Positions 1 to 8,588 of a DNA stretch of 8,588 bases are shown here, in pieces. The DNA lies in assembly GCA_023460715.1 (NCBI GenBank), contig JAEWPH010000129.1:1-8588 (forward strand). The letters run 5' to 3'. Both the position numbers and the translations under genes were made by a program. The DNA comes from Pseudomonadota bacterium. GTDB taxonomy: Bacteria; Pseudomonadota; Gammaproteobacteria; Burkholderiales; Burkholderiaceae_C. Each line of letters starts with the position of its first letter. Positions within the stretch are counted from its first letter, which is position 1. Below the pieces are notes generated by a model, which worked only from the letters and a program-made list of their open reading frames with translations, searched no databases and was not told the origin of the DNA.

Positions 1-30
1 GGTTCCGGATCAGATGGCCGCTCGTGACGA
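1..30. other. Short stretch downstream of xdhB, no feature seen
   Basis: These bases follow the xdhB stop codon. No start codon, hairpin or T-run that would mark a next gene or terminator can be recognised. In many bacteria xdhC (a molybdenum cofactor insertion chaperone) follows xdhB, but nothing here shows it. Confidence 0.4.
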
Positions 31-2480
31 TCAGCCGGTCAGACGGCCCAGCGCGCGCAGCACGTTCTCGGCCGTGGCTGGCGCGACGAGCTGCACGGGC
101 GCATCGGCCTCGCCCCCGCGCCCGGCCGCCACCGCATTGCGCAGGGCCTCGTACACGCTGATGGCCAGCATGAACGGCGGCTCGCCCACGGCCTTGCTGC
201 CGCCCACGTTGTCCTCGCGGTTGGGCTCGTGCCAGAGCTGCACCCGCAGGTGCTCAGGAATGTCGCCCGTGGCCGGGATCTTGTACGTGCTGGGCGCGTG
301 CGTGGCCAGGTGGCCCTTGTCATTCCACACCAGCTGCTCGGTGGTGAGCCAGCCCATGCCTTGCACGAAGCCGCCCTCGATCTGGCCGATGTCGATGGCG
401 GGGTTCAGGCTTCGGCCCACGTCGTGGAGGATGTCCACGGCCACCACGCGGTTCTCGCCCGTCAGGGTGTCGATGGCCACCTCGGTGCAGGCCGCGCCGT
501 AGGCGAAGTAGTAGAACGGCCGGCCGGTGAGCGTGGCCTTGTCGTAGTGGATCTTGGGCGTGCGGTAGAAGCCGTCGCTCCACAGCTGGATGCGGTTGGC
601 GTAGGCCTCCTTCACCACGTCGGCCCAGTCGCGCTCCCGCCGGGGAGAGATGACCTTGCCGCCCACGAACTGGATGGAGCCGGCGCCGCAGCCATCCAGC
701 CCGCAGACGAAGGCGGCCAGGTTGTCGCGCACGGTGCGCGCTGCGAACTGGGCGGCGCGGCCGTTCAGGTCGGTGCCGCTCGATGCGGCTGTGGCGCTGG
801 CGTTGGGCACCTTGCTGGTGTCGCTGGCGGTGACCAGCACGCGCTCGAACGGCACGCCCAGCTCATCGGCCACGATCTGCGCCACCTTGGTGTGCAGGCC
901 CTGGCCCATCTCCGTGCCGCCGTGGTTCACCTGCACACTCCCGTCGGTGTACACGTGTACCAGCGCGCCGGCCTGGTTGAACAGCGTGGCCGTGAAGCTG
1001 ATGCCGAACTTGACCGGCGTGATGGCGATGCCACGCTTCAGGATCGGGTTGGCCGCATTCCATGCCGCAATGGCCGCTTGCCGTTGCCGGTACTGGGAGG
1101 ACTGCTCCAATTGCGGGAGCATCTCATGCAGGATGTTGTCCTCCACCGGCATCTGGTAGTGGGTGACGTTGCGCTCGGTGGTGCCGTACAGGTTGCGCAT
1201 GCGCACGTCGAAGGCGTCCAGCCCCAGCGTGCGGGCGATGTCGCCCACGATGGTCTCGATGGCGATCACGCCCTGCGGGCCGCCGAAGCCGCGGAAGGCC
1301 GTGTGGCTCTGCGTGTGCGTCTTGCAGCGGTACGAGGCGATCTCCACGTGTTCAAGAAAGTACGCGTTGTCGCTGTGGAACACCGCGCGGTCGGCCACGG
1401 GGCCGGACAGGTCGGCGCTGAAGCCGCAGTTGGCTGCCATCTGCAGCTTCAAGCCCGTGATGCGGCCGGTGCTGTCGAAGCCCACGTCCCATTCATAGGC
1501 GAACGGGTGGCGTTTGCCGGTGACCATGAAGTCGTCGTCGCGGTCCAGGCGCAGCTTGACGGCGCGGCCGAACTTGCTGGCGGCCACGGCGGCCCACACG
1601 GCCAGATGGCCGGCCTGCGTCTCCTTGCCGCCAAAACCGCCGCCCAGGCGCCGGCACTCCACGCGCACGGCGTGGTTGTCGATGCCTAGAGCGTGCGCCA
1701 CCCAGTGCTGTACCTCGCCCGGGTGCTGCGTGCTGGAGTGGATGCACCACTGGCGCTGCTCCAGCGGAATGGCGTAGGCGATCTGGCCTTCCAGATAGAA
1801 GTGCTCCTGCCCACCCACCTCCAGCGTGCCCTGCAGGCGGTGCGGGGCGCTGGCCAGCGCCGCCTGCGCGTCGCCGCGCCGCACGAACACGGGGGGCAGC
1901 ACGAAGTGCTCTTCCTTCAGCGCTTGCTGCACCGTCAGCACGGCGGGCAGCGGCGTGATGTCGAGCTGCACCAAGCGCGCGGCCCGGCGTGCGGCCATCA
2001 CCGAGTCGGCCACCACCAGGCCGATGACCTGGCCGATGTGCTGCACCGTGCCTTCGGCGAACACGGGCTCGTCGTGCGCGAAGGCGGCCAGGATGCGGTC
2101 GCCAGGCACATCGCCCGCCAGCACCAGGCCCCGCACGCCGGGCAGGGCCAGCGCGGCGGCCGGGTCCACGCCGTTGAGGCGGCCATGGGCCACGGTGGAG
2201 AGGATGGGCGCCGCGTACAGCGTGCCCTTTACCTCGGGCTGGTCGTCGATGTACTGCGCCGCCCCGGCGACCTGGGCGCGTGCGCTTTCATGGAACTGCG
2301 AGCGGCCCATGGATTGCTCGCGCACCGGGGCACGGTCCACGTGGGCTGGGGCTGGGGCCGCGGCTGGCTGGCCCATGGCGCCGTGGGCGTCGGCGCGGGC
2401 GGCCACCGGGTCGTCGCCACCATCGCGGCTCAAGGGGGCGGGCGGCGTGGACGCGGCGCCGGGCAGGGTGTCGCGCTGGT

Positions 2481-2484
<4 letters not shown>
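31..2484 (-). CDS. xdhB: Xanthine dehydrogenase, molybdopterin-binding subunit XdhB
   Basis: This 817-residue protein is the large subunit of the cytoplasmic XdhAB enzyme, which hydroxylates hypoxanthine to xanthine and xanthine to urate at a molybdenum cofactor. The aldehyde-oxidase a/b-hammerhead domain covers roughly residues 70-180 and the two molybdopterin domains follow. Visible active-site motifs are GGGFGGKE (281-288), RAVF with Arg366, AFRGFGGPQG (396-405) and GGSKAVGEPP with Glu768. By spacing, Glu288, Arg366, Phe400 and Glu768 match bovine xanthine oxidase Glu802, Arg880, Phe914 and Glu1261, which argues for a true purine enzyme rather than another family member. The start is fixed by an ATGA overlap with the xdhA stop and by a GGAGGT ribosome site at 2491-2496, 6 bases upstream. 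The chosen start gives an Ala/Pro-rich extension of about 58 residues before the usual beginning (FHESAR near 64-69). No truncation is seen. Confidence 0.96.
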
Positions 2485-4100
<1,616 letters not shown>

Positions 4101-4287
4101 GCAGGGGTGGCCCGTGGGGTGGGCGGGCGGTTCATGGGTTTCTAGGGCAAGAGGGTACGCGCATTGCGCAGCGTGTCCATCCGCGTGAGCGTATAGCGGG
4201 GATGCCGGCTGCGCTATGGGGCATGCAAGGAGGGTGCCCGTCCGTCCATGGTCGAGAAGGCTGCCGCCACCTCAGCTCGCCGGGCGC

Positions 4288-4324
4288 CCGCAGCAGGTAT
4301 ACGTCCATGATTTAGCAGTGCTGC
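4288..4324 (-). pseudogene. Degenerate remnant of a cobF 3' end
   Basis: Read on the minus strand, this stretch encodes QHC-stop-IMDVYLLR. The intact cobF at 6468-7316 encodes [13 protein letters not shown] at its C-terminus, so the two match apart from a stop codon replacing Trp and an Ile-to-Val change. At the DNA level, 4289-4324 and 6517-6552 agree at most positions, with identical blocks TCCATGAT (4304-4311) and GTGCTGC (4318-4324). The codons after the ATC are GC-rich (CTG CTG CGG GCG CCC GGC), as expected for native host sequence. The simplest reading is that this is the original end of cobF, displaced when the island entered. The frame stays open on the xdhA side down to a TGA at 4132-4134, but that extra tail does not look like known CobF. 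Confidence 0.7.
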
Positions 4325-4341
4325 ATGCATGCCGGGCTAGC

Positions 4342-4363
4342 GCGGCCTACCGGGTCAGGCCGC
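4342..4363. repeat. Perfect 7-bp inverted repeat upstream of the SLATT gene
   Basis: GCGGCCT (4342-4348) and AGGCCGC (4357-4363) are exact reverse complements separated by 8 bases. It lies about 50 bases before the SLATT start. No T-run follows on either strand, so it is not a standard terminator. It could be an operator, a 5' leader hairpin or chance in GC-rich DNA. Confidence 0.4.
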
Positions 4364-4402
4364 ATGGCGCCCGCCTCCTCGGATGGTCGTAACATTCGGC
4401 CC

Positions 4403-4410
4403 AGAGGAGA
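4403..4410 (+). promoter_or_regulatory. Ribosome binding site of the SLATT gene
   Basis: AGAGGAGA lies with GGAG at 4406-4409, five bases before the ATG at 4415. This good Shine-Dalgarno site decides the start of the SLATT gene over the in-frame upstream ATG at 4325, which has no such site. Confidence 0.75.
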
Positions 4411-4414
4411 TGCC

Positions 4415-5032
4415 ATGAAGAAAGAAGCTTTGCTTCGCTTGATCGCGGAGTCTGGATACAACATTGGCTACGCGGCCAAGAAGCACTTGGCGACTTACGA
4501 CATTGTCGAGAAGATGCCGGGGTGGGTGTCGCTCTTCTCGGCGGCTGCTGGAATCTGTGCTCTGTTCATCCCGTGGTTTGAACAGAAGTGGCTGGGCGCC
4601 GCGTTCATCATCATCGCGATTGGAGCATCAAGCATCGCGCTGTATGACAAGGAGAAAGCCAAATACGCCGAGGCAGGCGGCTTGCTCACTGAGAAGCTCC
4701 ATGACCTGCGCATGCTCTACCAAAAGGTCAAAGAGCAGCCCGATGGCTTGGACCTGCCGGACTTGGAAAAGCGTCATGAGGAGATCCAACGTGATGCTTT
4801 GGGCATCGGGATTCCCAAGCAGATCTTCTTGAGCGACTGGTATGCTCACTACAAGTTCTTCTGGCAGGGACAGACGCAGTGGATGGACGAGCAGCTGCAT
4901 TTCAAGCTGCTACGGGACAAGATGCCGCTAGGGATGATCTTGACCTTCGCCGCCGCCATCCTTGCTGGACTTTGGCTGCTAGCCACGAAACTCCCCGCCG
5001 TGCGCGCGGCCATTTGTGTGGCTCTGGCATGA
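4415..5032 (+). CDS. SLATT-type membrane protein, predicted CBASS effector
   Basis: This 205-residue protein resembles SLATT proteins, small helical membrane proteins found next to SMODS/CD-NTase genes and predicted to form pores or disrupt the inner membrane when they sense the nucleotide signal. Residues 1-35 form an N-terminal helical region. Two hydrophobic segments lie close together (about 36-54 and 58-77) with Pro53 and charged residues between them. A long charged helix with coiled-coil character follows (about 78-128). Unlike the basic two-helix plan, there is a third hydrophobic segment at about 172-192. The stop overlaps the start of the CD-NTase (ATGA), so the two are coupled in one operon. 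GC content is visibly lower than in xdh and cob genes (about 55% in a counted 60-base line), a sign of transfer. The family call rests on topology and on the neighbour, so the exact SLATT subtype and effector role are inference. Confidence 0.75.
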   Translation: MKKEALLRLIAESGYNIGYAAKKHLATYDIVEKMPGWVSLFSAAAGICALFIPWFEQKWLGAAFIIIAIGASSIALYDKEKAKYAEAGGLLTEKLHDLRMLYQKVKEQPDGLDLPDLEKRHEEIQRDALGIGIPKQIFLSDWYAHYKFFWQGQTQWMDEQLHFKLLRDKMPLGMILTFAAAILAGLWLLATKLPAVRAAICVALA

Positions 5033-6326
5033 CCTCGGCGCTGTTCACGAAGTTTCGAGCAAACCTCGCCGTCGCGAACGCTGGTGATATCGCCGCCTCG
5101 TATGCCAACATTTCCGCACGGCTGAACAAGGATTTCTGGGACTTGCAGTCGGACACCGCGCACCGCCGCCAAGTCGGCTCCTACGGGCGCGGAACGGCGA
5201 TCTATGGTATCAGCGACTTAGATATGGTGTTTGAGCTACCGTGGGCCATGTATGAGCAGTATCGAAATCGCGCGGGCAACGGCCCCTCGCAGCTGCTCCA
5301 AGCGGTGAGGCAGTCTTTGCTGACGCGCTATCCTCGAACCGAGATCAAGGGCGATGGGCAAGTCGTCGTTGTCAGCTTTGGCGGCTACGTGGTCGAGGTC
5401 TTGCCGGCGTTCTGGGAGGAGGCTTCCGACGGATACCGCTTCCCGGACGCCAACGACGGCGGCACTTGGCGCCTGTGCAAGCCGATCAAAGAGATCGAGG
5501 CCGTAGACGCGAGGAACGCGCGGACCAACCGTAACTTTAAGCACGTGTGCAAGATGCTCCGGGCGTGGAAGAACACCAACGGCGTGAACATGAGCGGCTT
5601 GCTCATCGACACGATTGCCTACAACTTCTCTCGCAAGACTCCACCTACGACGCGGCGACCTATGCGTCGTATGACGCCTTGATGGTGTCCGTTTTCAGCT
5701 TTATGGGCGGGCTTGAGCACCAGGACTATTGGGCGGCTCCGGGCAGCGGCCAACGTGTGCTCTCGACCGGAAGGTTCCAATCCAAAGCGAAGAAGGCGGC
5801 CGCTAAATGCGCTGAGGCGAAGGAAGCCGACAAGGAGCAGCGCAAGACGCGCCTCTATCGCGAGGTGTTTGGCCGTTCGTTCCCTTCCACGAGTCAGGTT
5901 GTGGCTCGGGCCAACGAAAGCGTGGACGCTTCGCGATACACGACGGAAGAGTTCATCGAGGACAGATTCCCCGTCGATGTCCGATACGACTTCCGCATCG
6001 ACAGCGAGGTTACCGTAGCGGGAGGCAGAGGCGAGCGCCTGCGCGCCTTAGCCAAAAAATTCGCGTGGCTTCCTGTGGGGCGCTCGCTCGATTTCTTCGT
6101 CGAGCGGTGCGACGTCCCCAAACCCTATACGCTTTATTGGAAGGTGCGCAACGTTGGCCCGGAGGCGGAGGTGCGGGGCATTCGTGGGCAACTGCTGCTC
6201 GACAGCGGCAATGAGCGCCGCAGCGAGAAAACCAGCTTTCATGGCGACCACTACGTTGAGGCCTACGTGGTGAAGGACGAGGTGTGCGTGGCCCGCAGCA
6301 AAATTGACGTGCGGATCAACGAATAG
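5029..6326 (+). pseudogene. CD-NTase (SMODS nucleotidyltransferase with AGS-C domain), frameshifted
   Basis: This gene encodes a cGAS/DncV-like nucleotidyltransferase, the signal-making enzyme of CBASS. The ATG overlaps the SLATT stop. The first frame (5029-5682) has the active-site motif GSYGRGT (50-56) followed by SDLD with Asp63 and Asp65; the likely third metal ligand is Glu123 in VVEVLPAF. After FPDANDGGTWRLCKP and the segment GLLIDTIAYNF the frame becomes Arg/Pro-rich nonsense and stops at 5680-5682. The continuation is in the next frame from 5628 to 6326 (LSQDSTYDAATYASYDALM onward). It ends in an AGS-C sensor domain (about 305-432) with YWKVRNVG and EKTSFHGDHYVEAYVV. Reading C5628 twice (TTC CTC instead of TTCTC) gives one protein of about 432 residues, so one base appears deleted. 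A product of the first frame alone (217 residues) would keep the catalytic motifs but lose part of the helical core and all of the sensor domain. A sequencing error cannot be excluded. The CD-NTase clade and nucleotide product cannot be told from sight. Confidence 0.85.
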
Positions 6327-6467
6327 CACGATGGCCCGATCGCTCAATCCACTCTCTAATTACCTCTCTGATGACCGGAATGAGCACATAACCGGCGACG
6401 CCTGAAGTTGGCAGCTGAGAAATCCATCGTCTCGTTGGCCACCCGCACTCAAGACAAGAGATCGGAC
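6327..6467. other. Convergent gap between CD-NTase and cobF
   Basis: These 141 bases separate two genes that run toward each other. They share the AT-richer character of the island. A transcription terminator would be expected, but no convincing hairpin with a T-run was found on either strand. Confidence 0.5.
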
Positions 6468-7316
6468 TCAAAGCCGCGCAGCTTGGACTGGGTCTACTCG
6501 ATAAATGGCCGTGCGCCGCAAAAGGTAGATATCCATGATCCACCCGTGCTGCGCCCGTGCCTGGGCGCGTGCAGCCTCGATGCGCGGGCCGGCCTCGGCC
6601 AGGGGGCCGCTGTCGAGCACCTGCTGCGACATGCCCAGGTAGGCGCCCCACCAGATGTGCAGGCCTTCGGTCGGCAGGGTGGTGAAGCTGCATTGCCCGT
6701 CCAGCATGACCACGGCCGTGTCGACGCCTGCCGGCCAACCGTGGTCGCGCAGCTGCCGGCCGGTGGTCACCACGAAGGGCTGGCCGATCTCGTTGAGGGC
6801 GATGGCGTGCGCGGCAGCCAGTGCCTGTACCGAGGTGATGCCGGCCACCACCTCCACGCTGACCGGTGCGGGTTGCATGCGCGCGGCGATGCGCAGTGTG
6901 CTGTCGTACAGCGCCGGGTCGCCCCACACCAGCAGGGCCACGCGCAGCGGGGCTCCATCGGTTCCTGCACTCAGGCCCGACGCCACGGCCTGGGCGATGC
7001 TGGCCTGCCAGCAACGGGTGATGGCGGCGTGCCATTCGTCCACCTGGGCCAGGTAGTCGTCGCCGGCGCTGCGGCGCACGGGCATGTCGAAGCCGGCCAC
7101 CACGGGGCCCAGCGGGGCAGGCGCTGTCAGTACCGCATCGCACAGCGACTGGCGCAGGGCCGCCAGCTCGGCCTTGTCCTCGCCCTTGTGGGGCAGCAGG
7201 ATCAGGTCGGCCGCGTTCATGGCCGTGACGGCCTGGCGCGTGAGGTGGTCCGGGTTGCCGGTGCCGATGCCGATCAGCGTGAGCGCGATGGGCGGCAAGG
7301 GGTGTGCAGCGGTCAT
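6468..7316 (-). CDS. cobF: Precorrin-6A synthase (deacetylating) CobF
   Basis: CobF is a cytoplasmic SAM-dependent tetrapyrrole methylase of the aerobic cobalamin pathway. It methylates C-1 of precorrin-5 and releases the acetyl group as acetate, giving precorrin-6A. The 282-residue protein shows the N-terminal methylase motif [13 protein letters not shown] (14-26), [13 protein letters not shown] (128-140), [15 protein letters not shown], and the family's C-terminal [10 protein letters not shown] (258-267). The start is set by the ATGA overlap with the cobM stop. It is the last gene of the visible cobE-cobM-cobF run. The last codons, from about 259 on (positions 6468-6540), are AT-richer (CTT TTG, ATT TAT CGA GTA) than the rest of the gene and end in about 15 residues not typical of CobF. 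A second, broken copy of this end lies at 4288-4324. The tail therefore seems to have been supplied by the inserted island; the catalytic core is intact and the protein is probably active. Confidence 0.93.
   Translation of the reverse strand: MTAAHPLPPIALTLIGIGTGNPDHLTRQAVTAMNAADLILLPHKGEDKAELAALRQSLCDAVLTAPAPLGPVVAGFDMPVRRSAGDDYLAQVDEWHAAITRCWQASIAQAVASGLSAGTDGAPLRVALLVWGDPALYDSTLRIAARMQPAPVSVEVVAGITSVQALAAAHAIALNEIGQPFVVTTGRQLRDHGWPAGVDTAVVMLDGQCSFTTLPTEGLHIWWGAYLGMSQQVLDSGPLAEAGPRIEAARAQARAQHGWIMDIYLLRRTAIYRVDPVQAARL
6517..6552. repeat. Right copy of an imperfect direct repeat flanking the island
   Basis: This stretch inside the 3' end of cobF matches 4289-4324 in the same orientation. 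Identical blocks are TCCATGAT (6532-6539 and 4304-4311) and GTGCTGC (6546-6552 and 4318-4324); over the first 23 bases, 18 agree. The pair brackets the SLATT/CD-NTase genes and may mark the insertion junctions, though the copies differ too much to call a recent exact target duplication. Confidence 0.6.
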
Positions 7317-8161
7317 GTGCGGGGGGCCTCGTCGTTCAACGGCTCATCGCGGGCCGTATCCAGCGCCGGGTTGCTCTGCACATCGGTGGCGGGAAAGCGC
7401 GGCTCGGTGCCCAGCGGGCGGTAGCGGCGGTCGTAGTCGGCAGCGTACAGGCGGCTTTCGGCGAAGTCTTCGGCCTGCAGGCTGCGGCCCACCAGGATGA
7501 GTGCGGTACGCTCCATGCTAGCGGCCACGGCCTGGGCGAGCGCGCCGACGGTGGTGCGCACCACGGTTTCATCGGGCCAGCTGGCGCGCCAGACGATGGC
7601 GGCCGGGCAGTCGGCGCCGTAGTGCGGCAGCAGCTCGCCCTGCACCTTCTCGGCCACGTGGATGGACAGGTGGATGGCCAGCACGGCGCCGGTGGCGGCA
7701 AACGCCGCGAGGTTCTCGCCTTCGGGCATGGAGGTGGCGCGGCCCGAGGTGCGCGTGAGCACCACCGACTGGCACAGGCCGGGCAGCGTCAGCTCGGCCC
7801 CCAGCGTGGCCGCCGCGGCGGCGAACGACGGCACGCCGGGCGTGACGGTGTACGGAATGCCGAGCGCACGCAGGCGGCGCAGCTGCTCGCCCATGGCGGA
7901 CCAGACCGACAGGTCGCCCGAGTGCAGCCGCGCCACGTCATGGCCCAGCGCATGCGCGGCCTCGATCTCGGCCACGATGTCGTCCAGGCTCAAGGCCGCG
8001 GTGTTGACGATGCGTGCGCCGGGCGGGCAGTGCGCAAGCAGATCGCGCGGGATCAGCGAGCCAGCATACAGGCAGACCGGGCAGGCGGCCATGAGGTCGC
8101 GCCCGCGCACGGTGATGAGGTCGGCAGCGCCGGGGCCGGCGCCGATGAAATGGACGGTCAT
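7313..8161 (-). CDS. cobM: Precorrin-4 C11-methyltransferase CobM
   Basis: CobM is a SAM-dependent methylase that adds a methyl group at C-11 of precorrin-4 to make precorrin-5, the substrate for CobF encoded next to it. The 282-residue protein starts with [16 protein letters not shown] (5-20) and YAGSLIP (32-38), then [37 protein letters not shown] in short pieces, and [15 protein letters not shown], all hallmarks of the CobM/CbiF family. The usual family end lies near [14 protein letters not shown]; about 30 further residues form an acidic, probably disordered tail. The start ATG overlaps the cobE stop, and AGGAA (8169-8173, minus strand) sits seven bases upstream as ribosome site. Its stop overlaps the cobF start, so the three genes are translationally coupled. 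Confidence 0.95.
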   Translation of the reverse strand: MTVHFIGAGPGAADLITVRGRDLMAACPVCLYAGSLIPRDLLAHCPPGARIVNTAALSLDDIVAEIEAAHALGHDVARLHSGDLSVWSAMGEQLRRLRALGIPYTVTPGVPSFAAAAATLGAELTLPGLCQSVVLTRTSGRATSMPEGENLAAFAATGAVLAIHLSIHVAEKVQGELLPHYGADCPAAIVWRASWPDETVVRTTVGALAQAVAASMERTALILVGRSLQAEDFAESRLYAADYDRRYRPLGTEPRFPATDVQSNPALDTARDEPLNDEAPRT

Positions 8162-8588
8162 GGAGGGGTTCCTGGTTCAGGTGCAGCAGCACTGGGGGCG
8201 CGGGCTGCAAGACAACAGTGCAGGGGGCCGGCCTGGCGCAGGGCGACGGCCAGCGTGGCGCTGCCGTCATCGGCCACGCGGCGGGGCTGCAGCAGCTGCG
8301 CGCCGGGCCCGGCAGCTGAGAGGGCTGCGGCCTCGGCCACGCTGCCGGTGCCGTAGCGGGCCTGCAGGCGCGGGGATTGGGTGTGGACGGGCTGAGCGGG
8401 CAGGGCGCCAGCGGGTACGGCAATGACGGCGGCGCCGGGCGCTGCGCCGTGCAGCCACTGGGCCAGCGCGGGGTGGGTGGCCTTGGTGTCCAGCAGGGCG
8501 ACGGCGCAGAACGGGGCGCTGCCATCGGCCTGCGCCTGCTGCCACAGGGCCTGCAGCGCGGCGGGCGACGCCGGCGGCCCCCCGCCCC
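8158..8588 (-). CDS. cobE: Cobalamin biosynthesis protein CobE (CbiG C-terminal-like), N-terminus cut off by the window end
   Basis: This frame is open from the right window edge to the TGA at 8158-8160 and has no start codon in its first part, so it is partial; about 142 codons are visible. It reads [13 protein letters not shown] near the start, then [54 protein letters not shown] and AQLLQPRR. These match the small CobE family, which resembles the C-terminal domain of CbiG. CobE is required for aerobic cobalamin synthesis in some bacteria, but its exact role is not settled. Given the usual size of roughly 120-150 residues, only a short N-terminal piece is missing. Its stop overlaps the cobM start (ATGA). 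The internal GTG at 8340 or the ATG-like starts in other frames are not the real start. Confidence 0.85.
   Translation of the reverse strand, partial: GGGPPASPAALQALWQQAQADGSAPFCAVALLDTKATHPALAQWLHGAAPGAAVIAVPAGALPAQPVHTQSPRLQARYGTGSVAEAAALSAAGPGAQLLQPRRVADDGSATLAVALRQAGPLHCCLAARAPSAAAPEPGTPP

Larger units (their letters stand above)
4101..4414. other. Intergenic region between divergent xdhA and the CBASS-like pair
   Basis: This gap must hold the promoters for xdhA (minus) and for the SLATT gene (plus). No convincing -35/-10 pair can be picked out; TAACAT at 4390-4395 is a weak -10 candidate for the plus-strand genes. The left part (about 4101-4311) has the GC-rich character of the flanking metabolic genes and includes a remnant of a cobF 3' end. 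The right part begins the island and contains a 10-bp palindrome (4323-4332, GCATGCATGC) and an inverted repeat (4342-4363). No full-length gene is supported here. Confidence 0.6.

Noticed and set aside
4325..4414. Upstream in-frame start (ATG at 4325) for the SLATT gene
   Set aside because: It has no ribosome site, would overlap the palindrome and repeat region and adds an Arg/Gly-rich lead; the ATG at 4415 has a good Shine-Dalgarno.
4879..5028. Upstream in-frame start (ATG at 4879) for the CD-NTase
   Set aside because: The 50 added residues are the shadow of the SLATT gene; the ATG at 5029 gives a normal family start and an ATGA overlap.
5615..5640. Programmed ribosomal frameshift in the CD-NTase
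   Set aside because: No X-XXY-YYZ slippery heptamer, no homopolymer run and no obvious downstream hairpin at the shift point; a simple deletion or sequencing error fits better.
6327..6467. Bidirectional terminator between CD-NTase and cobF
   Set aside because: Expected from the convergent layout, but only short scattered repeats such as CCGG pairs were found and no T-run after a stem.
4312..6540. Insertion sequence or integrase carrying the island
   Set aside because: No transposase or recombinase frame and no terminal inverted repeats could be found; only the imperfect direct repeats remain.
6316..7143. Minus-strand frame of 275 residues over cobF
   Set aside because: Arg/Pro/Gly-rich out-of-frame reading of cobF that runs into the island; no domain.
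7304..8426. Plus-strand frames opposite cobM and cobE
   Set aside because: Antisense to recognised cobalamin genes, with His/Gly/Ala-rich low-complexity content.

Overview
The window comes from a GC-rich bacterium. The gene set (split XdhA/XdhB xanthine dehydrogenase beside an aerobic cobalamin cluster with CobF, CobM and CobE) and the GC-rich codon use suggest a betaproteobacterium, possibly Burkholderiales/Comamonadaceae. That placement is inference from gene style, not from a search.

Layout: positions 31-4100 carry xdhB and xdhA on the minus strand (transcribed xdhA then xdhB, overlapping by ATGA). Positions 6468-8588 carry cobF, cobM and the 3' part of cobE, also on the minus strand (transcribed cobE, cobM, cobF, each junction an ATGA overlap). 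Between them lies a plus-strand island of visibly lower GC (about 4312-6540). It holds two ATGA-coupled genes: a small membrane protein of SLATT type and a CD-NTase (SMODS-type nucleotidyltransferase with a C-terminal AGS-C sensor domain). This is the layout of a minimal two-gene CBASS-like anti-phage system: the nucleotidyltransferase would make a cyclic oligonucleotide signal and the membrane protein would act as the killing effector.

Two things make the island unusual. First, the CD-NTase is split by a single-base deletion near 5628. Adding one C there restores a continuous protein of about 432 residues through a conserved family segment, so the gene is either a recent pseudogene or carries a sequencing error. 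Second, the island appears to sit inside the 3' end of cobF. A degenerate copy of the cobF C-terminal coding end (4288-4324, minus strand) lies on the xdhA side, and the intact cobF ends in an AT-richer tail that looks supplied by the island. The two copies form an imperfect direct repeat of about 36 bp flanking the CBASS pair. No integrase or transposase is visible.

Together: xanthine/hypoxanthine oxidation (xdh) and corrin-ring synthesis (cob) are housekeeping metabolism that probably once lay next to each other in the same direction. The CBASS-like cassette was inserted between them in the opposite orientation, divergent from xdhA and convergent with cobF.
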